Shown piece by piece: positions 34,745 through 45,425 of a stretch of 64,000 nt of DNA. Source of the DNA: Polytrichum commune (taxonomy: Eukaryota; Streptophyta; Polytrichopsida; Polytrichales; Polytrichaceae); assembly GCA_950295325.1 (NCBI GenBank), contig OX485804.1, positions 4,402,001-4,466,000 of the forward strand, given 5' to 3'. Within the stretch, counting starts at the first letter, position 1, and each line of letters opens with the position of its first letter. A program made the translations under genes and the position numbers. The notes below the pieces were generated by a model. That model had not been told where the DNA came from, searched no databases, and worked only from the letters and a program-made list of their open reading frames with translations.

Positions 34745-34889
34745 TTGAAGTTGGTACTGAATAGTGTTTCCTAAAGAGTTCCGTCTTCACACTAGGGCAC
34801 AGACGAACACACAGACAAACAAACAAACAAACAAATAGAAATGAAGATATATTAGGAGTACCAGGGTAATGGCTGATCCAGGCTTCATA

Positions 34890-35333
34890 AGGTAGAAATA
34901 CCCTAAACCGTGAACTATCCTCTACCTGTGCAGTAGACTTCCGTTAGAATAATGAAAGTGTCATTTCTGAAACCGATAATTGCGAGGTTGGTAGCTTGAT
35001 ATGCGTGTACAGTTAGTTTAGCCAAATTTAGTCATGTTTGACTATCATCAATCATAGTTTAATGTACTCATGAGTTAACCAGTTTAGGTGATGTTCAATA
35101 TGGAAATGAGCATTACTATGTTTGGTTTAAGGAGAATCTAGTGAACGAGTAGGGGGTTTGATAAACTTTCCACTTTGCAAAATTGTAAAACTTTTTTACA
35201 AGAAATAAAAATACGAAACAACTTGCATTCTTCATAAATCCTTCTCTTCTATCTTGTAAAATTATCTCATGATTTTAAGACCATATCCTCAATGCGAATC
35301 ACCTTATTTTCACGGTTTATGGTACTTCTACCT
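34890..35333. mobile_element. TA-flanked MITE in the first codons of RPW8-like copy 3
   Basis: Inverted ends AGGTAGAAATACCCTAAACC and AGGTAGAAGTACCATAAACC bound 444 bp. TA flanks both sides (34888-34889 and 35334-35335). In copy 2 the same position reads TTCATACCGGC with one TA. There is no coding capacity. TA duplication fits the Tc1/mariner superfamily. Confidence 0.85.
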
Positions 35334-35619
35334 TACCAGCTTGAATAGGGTACATAGTCTCAACGTCCATTGACATGGCAATCCAAATTAACTGCAAGAC
35401 ATGCCATCAACTGCCCACATCGATGTCAAATGCTTGCAGAGAAACTCGACATAGTGTCGCCAAGGGTGCAGGCCATATATTGAGTTGCAATTGATCAGCA
35501 GAAAGAGGACGTATGAGGGGCCGGTTCAAGGCTGGCTGGACAGTCTGAAGGCCATGGCCGACCGATTCACCGAGCGAACATTGGGGTTCAAAAATGGAAA
35601 TAGAGTACAATATTCTCTG

Positions 35620-35890
35620 ACATGCAGTTGTAGGAATTGGTGTTTCTGTGTGGTGAGTATACGTTTCACAAGTGTATTTTTTCAATACCCCTTCACGTAT
35701 TCTTCTAGTGCAATATTGAGTGTAGTTGCTAAGAGTAGATTAGGAGAAGGTCGATAAGGGATCTGTGATTCTGACTAAAGACTTCTTCTCTTTTGTGGTC
35801 TTCAATTCACTTATGTGAAGTAACCCGAGTCAACGACCTTACTGTGCATACTAGTGGAATGGCGTCATAACAAATTACAGAAGCTACTTT
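35620..35890 (-). repeat. RPW8-locus 3' flank (block X), copy 3
   Basis: In reverse it matches 24350-24560: GTTTCTGTGTGGTGAGTATA, CGTTTCACAAGTGTATTTTT and CATAACAAATTACAGAAGCT. A stretch of about 100 bases (35735-35810) has no counterpart in copy 2 and may be an insertion. Confidence 0.75.
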
Positions 35891-35904
35891 CATCAGAAGG
35901 AAAC

Positions 35905-36805
35905 ATGGTCTTTTTCCACACAAAAGGGACACTAATCTGACACTTTAAAGTGACAACATACATGTCGTTGAGGTTGCAACCACTGTGGAGGAGGTGTCAT
36001 CTTGGACCGGTCATATTTTTTAGCAAATGGGATGTCAGAATCATGTCGTGGTTTAGCAAGTACAGACTTTGACCTCAACAATAATTTTTTTTATTATGGG
36101 TAAATTTGAGGGGCAATTTAATTTATTTTCTTATTTACACATTTCTTATTAAAAAGAATATGCAAGTAGTACCTCCCGGTACACCACCACCTACCTCCGG
36201 AATGGGCGAAAGACCAAGGCATTCAAACTTTGAATCTCGTGGTTCCTACTTGGAGGCCTTAGCTACTAAGTCATTCAACTTCACGTGATATATATGAAAC
36301 GCTTTAAGCCTTTGTATATGAGGGCCATTAGTTGGTCTCTACTCCTACTATTTATTATATATTATATATTGTCTATTACTTATTGTTTATGACCTACTAT
36401 TTATTATTTATTATTTATTTCCCATTATTATAGTATACTATTTTCTATTTTCTATTATTTATGATTTATGATTTAATTTTTATTTTCTATTAATTACTAT
36501 GAAATATTACTTGTTTATTATTTATTATATACTATTACAATGATCTAATGTCAGATGAATGAAAGATACACTTGTATCCGGTAATTGTATCTATCTTACC
36601 TTAGTAGTTAATAAAGAAGGTGACTTACAGTTAAGTCTAGATCTAGTTAGAAGATTTATAAAACTAATTAAAGATACAACATTCATTTCTAGACCTTTTA
36701 CATAATAATAAAGTGATACAACTCCCACATATGTAAGTAATATTACGCGAAGCTCCAAACTCCAACTCAAAAGTTTTTTATGTCATGGCCTTATGTCAAA
36801 AGCGA
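35905..36805 (-). repeat. AT-array repeat family with tRNA-like head, copy 1
   Basis: In reverse orientation it runs GAGTTGGAGTTTGGAGC, a conserved TCTAGATCTAGA-like block, an AT-rich TTATTATTTA array (36340-36530), a tRNA-like part, a spacer, and the GACCGGTCC...CCACAGTGG block near 35980-36010. The same order occurs at 40370-41650 and, without the first block, at 39590-40350. Confidence 0.65.
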
Positions 36806-39589
36806 TCGGGTTTTCTTCTAGTGTTTCCATTCTTAAGATTTGAAAGTTTAATCTTGCAATTCTCGCAATCATGTCGTTATTTTAATATTTATCAAATTTC
36901 TCTCATCCCCCTCCAGTACGGAGTTGTGAAAGTATACAAATTGCAGCATCTCATTGGCGAACCGTGTAGTCGAGAAAAAATGGAACAAAAGTAGAAATGA
37001 CAGGTGAGGTATTAGGATATTTCATTGTGTGACGGCTATATGATTTATATGATTTTAATATTTTGAGAGACTTGGATTATGACGTAATGCATACCATGTC
37101 TTTCAACATGTTAAAAAAATAAGTAACATTATTGGTTAAAAATATGAATGCAATGAGTCAAATGAATGAACTTGAAAATGCACTAGTAGTAGCCACAAAA
37201 CACAAACCAAGGAACTTAGGAGGAAGATGATGATATTATAAGACAAGAAAATATCAAATTTTTATAATATAGTATCTCTTATACATTTTGAATCAACTTG
37301 ACCTCAAGAGGAATATTATCCTTGGTGGGGTGACATTAATTTTGATCGAAATCTATAAGTTATTTTATTCCCATACGTATAAACATGGTTGAACAAAATT
37401 TGCTATAGACGCAACACAAACCCTTTTAGCAACATGACGAATCATATTAAAAGAAAAAATTGGGCCGAGTTTTTCGCCCCTTGAGCATGTTGCTGGAAAA
37501 CGAAAGCTCTTATATGATATTTTGAGACGTGGATGCTACGATATTTTTTGGTATTATACATTAAGAGACAAATCTCCAACTATATGATTATTTCTTCAAA
37601 CCATAAATCCAATAAAGTGTTCTACTTGAATTATTTCTTTATTAAACAAAAATTATATTAAAATTGACAAAGATGGCATACTATTTTATAGAATAGCTCT
37701 GAAAAACTCTATATATATTTTTAAATTACATCATCCAAAATTCTAAATCGGTTGGTTCAAAATCTTCCATAAAGGTCAAACCAACCAATTCAGATACACA
37801 AAGAATCAAGTAATTTTCCACATCTTCTATAGTTGATTTTTTATTTTTCATATTCCGATTTTAAAAAACAACTACTCTCTTGTTCGTTATTCAATTTCTA
37901 AAAGATGACATATTTATACTATAAAGTTTATATTCATCTGTAAATAATTTTTAAAAGTACGTTAATTTATATAGTTTATCTTTAAAGGTTTCAGAAGGTG
38001 GCTTACCATAGATCCTTTTGTACGTAGGCTGAAGAGCTTGCAAAGTGTCTTCATCATCCAATACATACATTTGTTTCTTTGCTTGTAATACTACGCCTTC
38101 AATGTTTGCATCAACTTTATTAAAGCGGTTCATGCTGAGAAATAATTGTAATATCCTCTTGTGTTTGAGGAACATTCGTCTATTTTTAAGCTTCTCTTAT
38201 TTGTTGATCTCATCATTTGCTGTGGTTTCTTTAAGTATGGCCTTTGATCTTATATTTGTATTATGAATGTAAAATTTTTATTCTTAAAATCTTAAAATAG
38301 ATAAGATCGGATATTTATGTATAGAAGTAACATTTTAACAGTTTAATTAATAAAAATTTAGTTTTAACAATTTTATAAACTGCTTTCAGTGTTAAAGACT
38401 ACACTCTCGTAAAAAATTTGTGGTCCTATTCTTGTACCGTTTCTGCAAATAAAAATTAGAAAATTCTTAAATCCTCTCCATTATAATGAGCATATGTAAT
38501 CCATCAATGCAATATTACATCAATGTACAGTGGATATTTTTTGTATACCTTGACCTAAAAATGAACTGGTGTCTTGCCAACTTCAAAACAATTCATATTA
38601 AGATCATCTTCATCACCTTTGAGTATGTTGTCATCATCCAAAATAATTTCAAATGATTTGAATACCGTAAATACATTAGTCACTTTCACACGGTTCCTCT
38701 TTTCACCAAAGTAGTTAAACTTAAAGTTTTTTTTTGTCGTTCTGGTCCACCAATATCACTTTTGTTGTCATGTTGGAAGTAGTTTTTCAATTTTGTAATC
38801 ATAAATACAATCTAAAAGTCCCACAAAGGTATGAAACCAATACAATCCAAATAAAAGAATAACTTGGAACTTTCATTATTTGATGAATTAAAGATGATCA
38901 TGTGTATGCAGAAACTTGATTGCCAGGAAAAAAAAAATTATAGGTCCAAGACATCCGGTTGTAAAACATGCAAATCGTATGGTGGCAGTGTATTTAGATT
39001 TTTTAAAAGAAAGATAGAATAACAAATATTGAAAATGCAAGTTTCTTCAATTTGAATTTATGTAGGATCAACTCTTTAGTCATACAAGGTTTGAAATACC
39101 GTGTGAACGATATGGTTCTAGTTGAACCAAATGTAGAAGCTACAGTGCATTCATGAACATAGAAAGAAAAAAATGTTAACATTCTTTATTCATGAATTCT
39201 AAGGAAAAATGCAAGTATTATTTGAAACCACCTACTTTAAGCAACGAATGGAAGATAGTGATTTTACATGCCTCTAGTTCATCATATCACATGAATACAA
39301 TTTTTGAATGCTCAACCAAGGAAAACTGCTCTCAGGCCGATGTAACAACTCATCTATAAGTTCATGACTTTTCCAACTGCCCAAAACGAGTATGTGGTGG
39401 CATATGAATTTGAGGATGAAGCACTTGGAATCCATTTTTTGGAACATGACAACCGGGATGTGTGCCACCTTTCCCAGAATTGGATGACATCATGCTTATT
39501 CAAAAAGGTGATTGGAGGAATGAGAATTTATTTGCATATGATATTGTCCTTGAAGTCAATTCACGTAATGATAACATAAAAACGGACAA
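36806..39589. other. AT-rich region with two coding-like fragments on the minus strand
   Basis: On the minus strand 37951-38175 reads 74 codons (FNKVDANIEGVVLQAKKQMY, LQALQPTYKRIYGKPPSE), and 38570-38770 reads a separate protein-like end (KRNRVKVTNVFTVFKSFEII, LDDDNILKGDEDDL). Neither resembles a family I know. They may be exons or remnants of one decayed gene or mobile element. The rest shows no feature. A 71-codon plus-strand frame at 39364-39579 is also unassigned. Confidence 0.3.
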
Positions 39590-40350
39590 CAACGAATTTG
39601 TAACGAATAAAAAATAAATGGTAAACATGAGCAGTAAAGAGTAATAATAGATTGTAAAGAGTAAATAAAAACAGTAACTAAACACATTAACTAAAAATAG
39701 TAAATAAAACCAGTAAATAAAACCAGTAAAGAATATGTCGTAGATAGAAGACGGTAAACAATGCATAGTAAATATTATACCGTATATAGTAGATATTATA
39801 TTGTATACAGTAAATAAAAAATAAAGAGTAACTTGGGGCCTCTATATACAAATGTTTTAAATACTCCTCCTATATCATGTGAGGAGTGGTGGATTAGTGG
39901 CTAAGGCCTCTACGTGGGAACCAAGAGGTTCAAGGATCAAACCCCTTGGCCCCTGCCCTTGGCTTAGCCTACCTTGGTAGGTGGGTGGCTAGGCCCTTGA
40001 AACTAGGTGCCTATAGATGGCTAGGTTCGGAAGGTGAGAAGTGGACTTACTAATGGATATCTCCTTTAAAGTGATAATCATAAATTATCACGGCGATCAA
40101 GATCATTAATTATCTACCACGGCCTTCAAAATCCTTAATTATCGTCGCAGTCAAAGGTCTTAAACCACCGCACAATTCTGACACTCATTTGTTAAAAAAT
40201 AGGACTGGTCCAGGATGACACTACCTCCACAGTGGCTGCAAACCTTCATGACATGTGTGCTGGTCACTAAAAGGTGTTAGATTAGTGTTGTGAAAGTTTG
40301 GGAAAAGACTTGTCTTCCTACTAGTGCTACAAGGAAGGAGGGTCACTTTG
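39590..40350 (+). repeat. AT-array repeat family, copy 2 (5' truncated)
   Basis: AGTAAATAAAA-type array at 39600-39835, then CCTCTATATACAAATG, a tRNA-like head (box A-like GGATTAGTGGCTAAGGCC, box B-like GGTTCAAGGATCAAACC), a hairpin-rich spacer, and ATAGGACTGGTCCAGGATG with CTCCACAGTGGCTGCAA. It is directly followed by copy 3 in the same orientation. Confidence 0.65.
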
Positions 40351-40369
40351 ACATGTGGCTCATGACACA

Positions 40370-41650
40370 AAACACTTTCGTGTTGGAGTTTTGAGCTCCG
40401 CACTCAAGTTTTGAGTTCCGTGACATATCTTTTACATGTGTGAGAGTTATGTCACTTTGTTGTCATGCAAAAGGTCCGTGAAGGAATGTTTTATTTTTAA
40501 TTAGTTTATAGATCTTCTAGCTAGACCTAGACCTAGATGTGAGTCACCTTCTTCATTTATTATTAAGGTAGGAGAGAGGCAATTACCGCAATCAAGTGTA
40601 TCTTTCATTCATCCAACATTAAAGCATTGTAATAGTACATAGTAAATAATAAACATGAAATATTTCACAGTAAATAATAACCAATATACTATAAACAATA
40701 AATAATAAGAACACACCACAAATATTTAATAATATACTATAAATAAGAAATCATAAACAACATACTATAATTAGTAACCGATATACTATAAATAGTATAT
40801 CATAATAACACGCCGTAAATAATAAATAATATACTATAAGAAATAAATAAAGAAATAAAAGAACGTAAATAGTAAATAATATACTATAAAAATAAAATAA
40901 CAGTATTCATTAAAAAATAAAAAATAAATAGTAGACCATAAATAGTATGAAGTAAACAATAAATAGTAGACTGTAAATAATAAACCATAGGTAGTAAAAA
41001 ATAAATAATAGAAAGTAAATAGTAAATAGTAGACAATAAAAAATTAAATAAATAAATAAATAATAGACATTAAATAATGGACAATAAATAATGGATTGTA
41101 AATAATAGATAGTAACTAATGGACAGTAAATAATAGAAGTAGAGAGCGAATAGAGGCCCCCATATACAAAGGCTTGAAGCATTCCTTATATATCATAAGA
41201 AGTTGAATGGCTTGGTGGCTAAGGTTTCCAAGTGGGAACCATCAGGTTCATGGTTCGAATCCCTTGGCCTTCCACCCTATACATGGCTCTGTAGGTGGGT
41301 AGTCACCCACTAGGGGTAGGTGGTAGGTTTGTAAGTGGGCTGGTAGGGCTCCACCAGAGGTAGGCACCTACCTAATTACAAATCATTTTTAATGAGATAT
41401 GTACTAATTAAAATTTAAATAAATTACTCATAATAAAAAATTACCACCAATCAAGGTCAAAGTCTATACTTGCTAATTAAAACTACGACATGATTCTGAC
41501 ATCTCATGTGTTAAAAAATAGGACTGGTCCAAGATGGCACCTTCTCCACAGTGGCTGCAACTACCACGACATGTGTCATGGTCCTTGAAAAATATTAATT
41601 TTGTGTCTTTTTTGTGTGTGAAAGGACCCTCTTTCCTAGTAGTGGTTTCC
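40370..41650 (+). repeat. AT-array repeat family with tRNA-like head, copy 3 (longest)
   Basis: Order: TTTTGAGTTCCGTGACATAT block, CTAGACCTAGACCTAGATGT block, a 500-base TAAATAATAGA-type array (40640-41140), AGAGGCCCCCATATACAAAG, then a tRNA-like head with box A-like TGGCTTGGTGGCTAAGG and box B GGTTCGAATCC (near 41257), a spacer, and ATAGGACTGGTCCAAGATGG. The array has drifting 11-14-base units. The tRNA-like part suggests that a SINE-type module is embedded in a larger composite repeat. Confidence 0.7.
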
Positions 41651-44514
41651 AATGGAGTTGGATAGTCTGGTAAGTACTATAAAATTGTGCTTGTTAAATC
41701 AAGTGCGCCCCCAATTGGGAAAGTTCGTAGCAATGACCGATGACAAATATGGTTGTTCTTGACATAAATTGGTTAAACATGTGGTCAAATAGCCTCCTCA
41801 AAATAATGACTATCACACTTTGGTTTTATATGGGCAAGTTGATGGCAGAATATCCTTGCTTTTGAAATAATAACCTCTTCTTCACTATCCATTTGATATA
41901 GTGAAGCATGAACCCAATCAACCTGCTAATATTTCGATTCTTACCTCAATTCTCTCCATAACTCGATACAAATGCTCCATACATGATCTAAGCTTCATCT
42001 TGCAATGGTAAATTAGTACCACGTTTCAGATACCCTCCACAAGAAGAGATTATACATTTTTCATGTGCAAACATGTTTTTTCGTCCAACAAAACTGATTT
42101 TTACACCAACTTCTTCATTTGTGTTGAGCATTGGACCACCAATGGTAGGAACTTCTTGTCCATGATGCAATGATTGCTAGTTGAAAACCTTCAAAACTCT
42201 ATATCACATATTACACAAGTTAGCAAAAGTGTGACGTCAAGGAGCACAACGTTAGTGTACCAAAAAGTCAAGTTTAAGACCATCAACATCTATTTTCTTA
42301 ATGTATGCTAGTCTTTAGAGGAAAAAAACAAAAGTTTGAATTTTGTTTCAAATACACCTCATAAGCTAACAAAATTTGATAATAGGTTTGTGTGAATCCA
42401 AATGAAAATCCACACTATGTGAATCAAACACATTCCAACACACTAGGGTCATACCACATACATTGGTAACAAGGGGTCACATGAAGTCGACAAAATTAAC
42501 CATGTGAACATCAATCCAATTGCATTAAGCTTCAATTGCCCACCACTTTTCATATTATTTCAGCCGGATATGCCAACGGATGGTGTCTGAACTAGTTGGT
42601 GTGATTAGCTCTTCAATTGTCTCCTTGTAGATTCGCCCGGATTGGTCCTTTCCACGGCGGCTAGCTTTTTCGAGTTTGAGCAAGATGTTCGGCTAGTGTA
42701 TGTTTTTCCCCCAAATGCTTTAATTATGAATAGGAAACCGCTCTTGTAACTTATGTGAGTAGTGGAATACTAACTAACATTTAAGTATATTTGACCAAAC
42801 CGCTTGTCCAAAAATAATAAGGGAAGTGCACTTATGGGGACAAAAACATCAAACGACAAGAAGAAAAACAACAATACAACAACCACGACTTCAATGTTTG
42901 TATTCCATGTTTGCCAACCATCATATTTGTGTGGTTTTGCAATCTTATGTACGTAATATTGGCGGTTGAAATCATGCAACATTCATGCATAAGTCCAAAA
43001 AAACTTAAATCCTAGTTATAATATGTTCTATGTTCATGTACTATATCCCTCATAACAGTCATGTATGTTTTAGCTTCACAAGTGGGCAACATCGACATGA
43101 GGTTAAATGTTCAAAATGGAATATGATCCATGCAACCCCCTCACTTGAAGTTTGTAACTAGGATAATTAGTATACTAACTTTGCATTTTTTATCATGGGC
43201 ATGTGCACTTAGCTGCTAGTAATGGTCTACAAGTTCATTAAAGTATAGACAAATGACCCTAGCTATTTGTATGCAAAAAATTTCTTGCATATTTTGATTT
43301 GAAAAATGACACTTGTCATTGCTATAGTCAAAAATATCGTACCCTTCCATACTAAATCACAAACTATCATCTCCGGTAAATATCATACCCTAAATACATT
43401 ACAGCTACAATAAGGATACTTGTGTTGATGAATAATACCATACTCGCATTAAGTGTCAGTTTAGATTGAAAGCATATGTTTGGTCGCAAGCATGATCAAG
43501 TACACAACTTCACAACCATGCATCTTCAAAATTCCATCTTCAAAATATATAAGGTCATGAAATCTACGTTTAAAACCAAAATCAATAATGATCTTTTAAG
43601 CAGTTTTTTTAATGATAAGTTTTGAAGATCTCATCTCGATATTCTATATTTGAGAACCTAATACAACAACTAAGGTGACCATAAAAAAATCCAATTTAAA
43701 TAATAACTTGCTACTACTTTTAGATGTTTGACCAAATACTATATGGTATTGTGTATTTGAGCACTATTTCATATGCTTGCTCATGTTTCTTAGGGATGAC
43801 CAAAGTCATATTGACATTAGAAGACGTCTTGGTAGTCGAATCCAATAGCCATGACGAATGAATGTTCACTTCCACACACAACATTAAAAAATTATGATAT
43901 TCAATTATTTTGGAAGTTTAGAGTATGGACCTGGTGTTCTTTGGCGAAAATAGCATGGAAATACTAATAACCCTAGTATAAATTTTTTTCCCGGATATTT
44001 ACTTCATTGTAGTAGCATTGACTTCATCAAAATGAAACATTTGTTCTATGTATCCTAATAATTATGAACCTTGTTATAAATCATGTTATGCGGGGCATAC
44101 GCAATAAAAAGATCAAGCGTCTCTCTCTTTCCTAAATTAATGGACAACCATCTGCAAGAACAATTCTTGCTTATTTTGCCCATTTGGTCTTAAAAAAAAT
44201 TAAACTAGAAAATTATTGTGGATAGTATTATTGAAGTGAAAAAAATGGTGTTAGAGTATCCTATATTCAATGTATGTGACCCATGTTTCATGAATATACT
44301 CACATGAGCTTGCTTAGGAAATATCTCCAAATAATTTTTTATTAATTTTAACCTGTTTTCATGATATTTATTGAAATTCTTACATAAATTCTCTCATTAC
44401 TTTATTTGTAAAAATATTATTTTTTCTTCGTACAACCCACTTCGGAAATCTCCTCTTTGTCATCAAGTCCTTCTAATTTTGTCTATGATGTTTTAAAAAA
44501 AAAATCATTCTTCT
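41651..44514. other. Intergenic, AT-rich, no gene seen
   Basis: A 60-codon minus-strand frame at 41988-42170 (EVPTIGGPMLNTNEEVGVKI) looks protein-like but could not be assigned or extended. No repeat boundary was resolved in the rest. Confidence 0.35.
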
Positions 44515-44522
44515 ATAAATCT

Positions 44523-45425
44523 TGGAGACTATCATAATTTCAAAACTATTTATCATTTCAACCTTTGAAATGCGCTTATCTTCAATCACTCGTGTATAGC
44601 AAAGACTATACTTTCCCACATTGTGTTCATAAAATTGCAAATTTTTGGTTTCATTGTATCCATCCTTATTGTTGTTTATAAAAATTAAATGTTTGAAACA
44701 TGTCTAATGTGTACGTATCAAGTCCCCCATGGAGACTAGCATAATTTCAAAACTATTTGTCATTTTAACCTTTGAAATGCGCTTATTTTCAATCTCTCGT
44801 GTATAGCAAAGACTATACTTTCCCACATTATGTTCATAAAATTACAAGTTTTCGGTTTCATTGTGTCCATCATAAGGGCAAGCCCAGTGGCCCTGGATCC
44901 GCATCTGCATCTGCATTTTTTCATCCGCGATGCAGATGCAGATCCAGGAATGTGGCCCAGTGGTCCTTGTTAAATGTAAATTCGGATGAAAACTTAAGCA
45001 GGAATTGACACCCTCCCTACATAACGTCGACTTATGCAGGGAGTCTGCTATTTAAATAAGACGCCCATCATTAAGGGTATTTGTCAGATAAGACAAGTCA
45101 GCTGCCGATTTCATAGTGTCTGGCTTCCGGTACAGGGGTAGTTTAGGGTAAATTAATTCTCTGTCTTGTTACTTATTACGAAGTAACTGATTTTCTCGAA
45201 GAACTTATTTACGAATTAGCTGATTTTAGTAGTAAAGTAGTTTTAGGGATGCAGGCATGACTAGCCGACTTACCTGCATCTGCTTCTGCATCCCGTATGG
45301 AGCCCACTTTCTGTTCCATGATGCAGATGCAGGTGCAGGAAGTCACTGGGCTTGCTCTTATTGTTGTTTATAAAAATTAAATGTTTGAAACATGTCTAAT
45401 GTGTATGTATCAAGTCACCCATGCA
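44523..45425 (+). repeat. Tandem duplication of about 210 bp, second unit occupied
   Basis: Unit 1 (44523-44730) and unit 2 (44731-44872 plus 45361-45425) share CATAATTTCAAAACTATTT, TTTGAAATGCGCTTAT, CTCGTGTATAGCAAAGACTA and GTTTGAAACATGTCTAATGT. Unit 2 is split by the 484-bp element at 44875-45358. Unit 1 shows the unfilled site at about 44667-44668. Confidence 0.8.
44875..45358. mobile_element. TA-flanked MITE with GCATCT subterminal repeats
   Basis: Inverted ends AGGGCAAGCCCAGTG and AGAGCAAGCCCAGTG bound 484 bp, with TA at 44873-44874 and 45359-45360. Near each end lie several GCATCTGCATCTGCA units in both orientations; on the left they form a stem (GGATCCGCATCTGCATCTGC with its complement). 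Such subterminal repeats often serve as transposase-binding sites. There is no coding sequence. Confidence 0.8.

Larger units (their letters stand above)
34230..35570 (+). pseudogene. RPW8-like coiled-coil gene, copy 3 (two insertions, frameshift)
   Basis: The 5' flank from about 34230 (TTTTTCCCTTGCACTTAGGA) matches that of copy 2. The coding start at 34869 reads MADPGFI, then is interrupted by the MITE at 34890-35333. Homology resumes at TTGAATAGGGTACATAGT (35341 on), reading ARHAINCPHRCQMLAEKLD, SPRVQAI, then a one-base shift into IELQLISRKRTYEG and VQGWLDSLKAMAD, and is lost near 35560. The C-terminal half of copy 2 is absent; block X follows at once. A second insertion (SINE, 34383-34744) splits the promoter. 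It is clearly inactive as a protein gene. Confidence 0.85.

Noticed and set aside
40640-41140. Possible CRISPR-like array of short repeats
   Set aside because: The units drift in length and sequence and are almost pure A/T, without unique spacers. This is an AT minisatellite.
41240-41290. Possible genuine tRNA gene at the box B GGTTCGAATCC
   Set aside because: The same sequence recurs in the neighbouring repeat copies with indels, and no acceptor stem pairs. It is a SINE-like tRNA relic.
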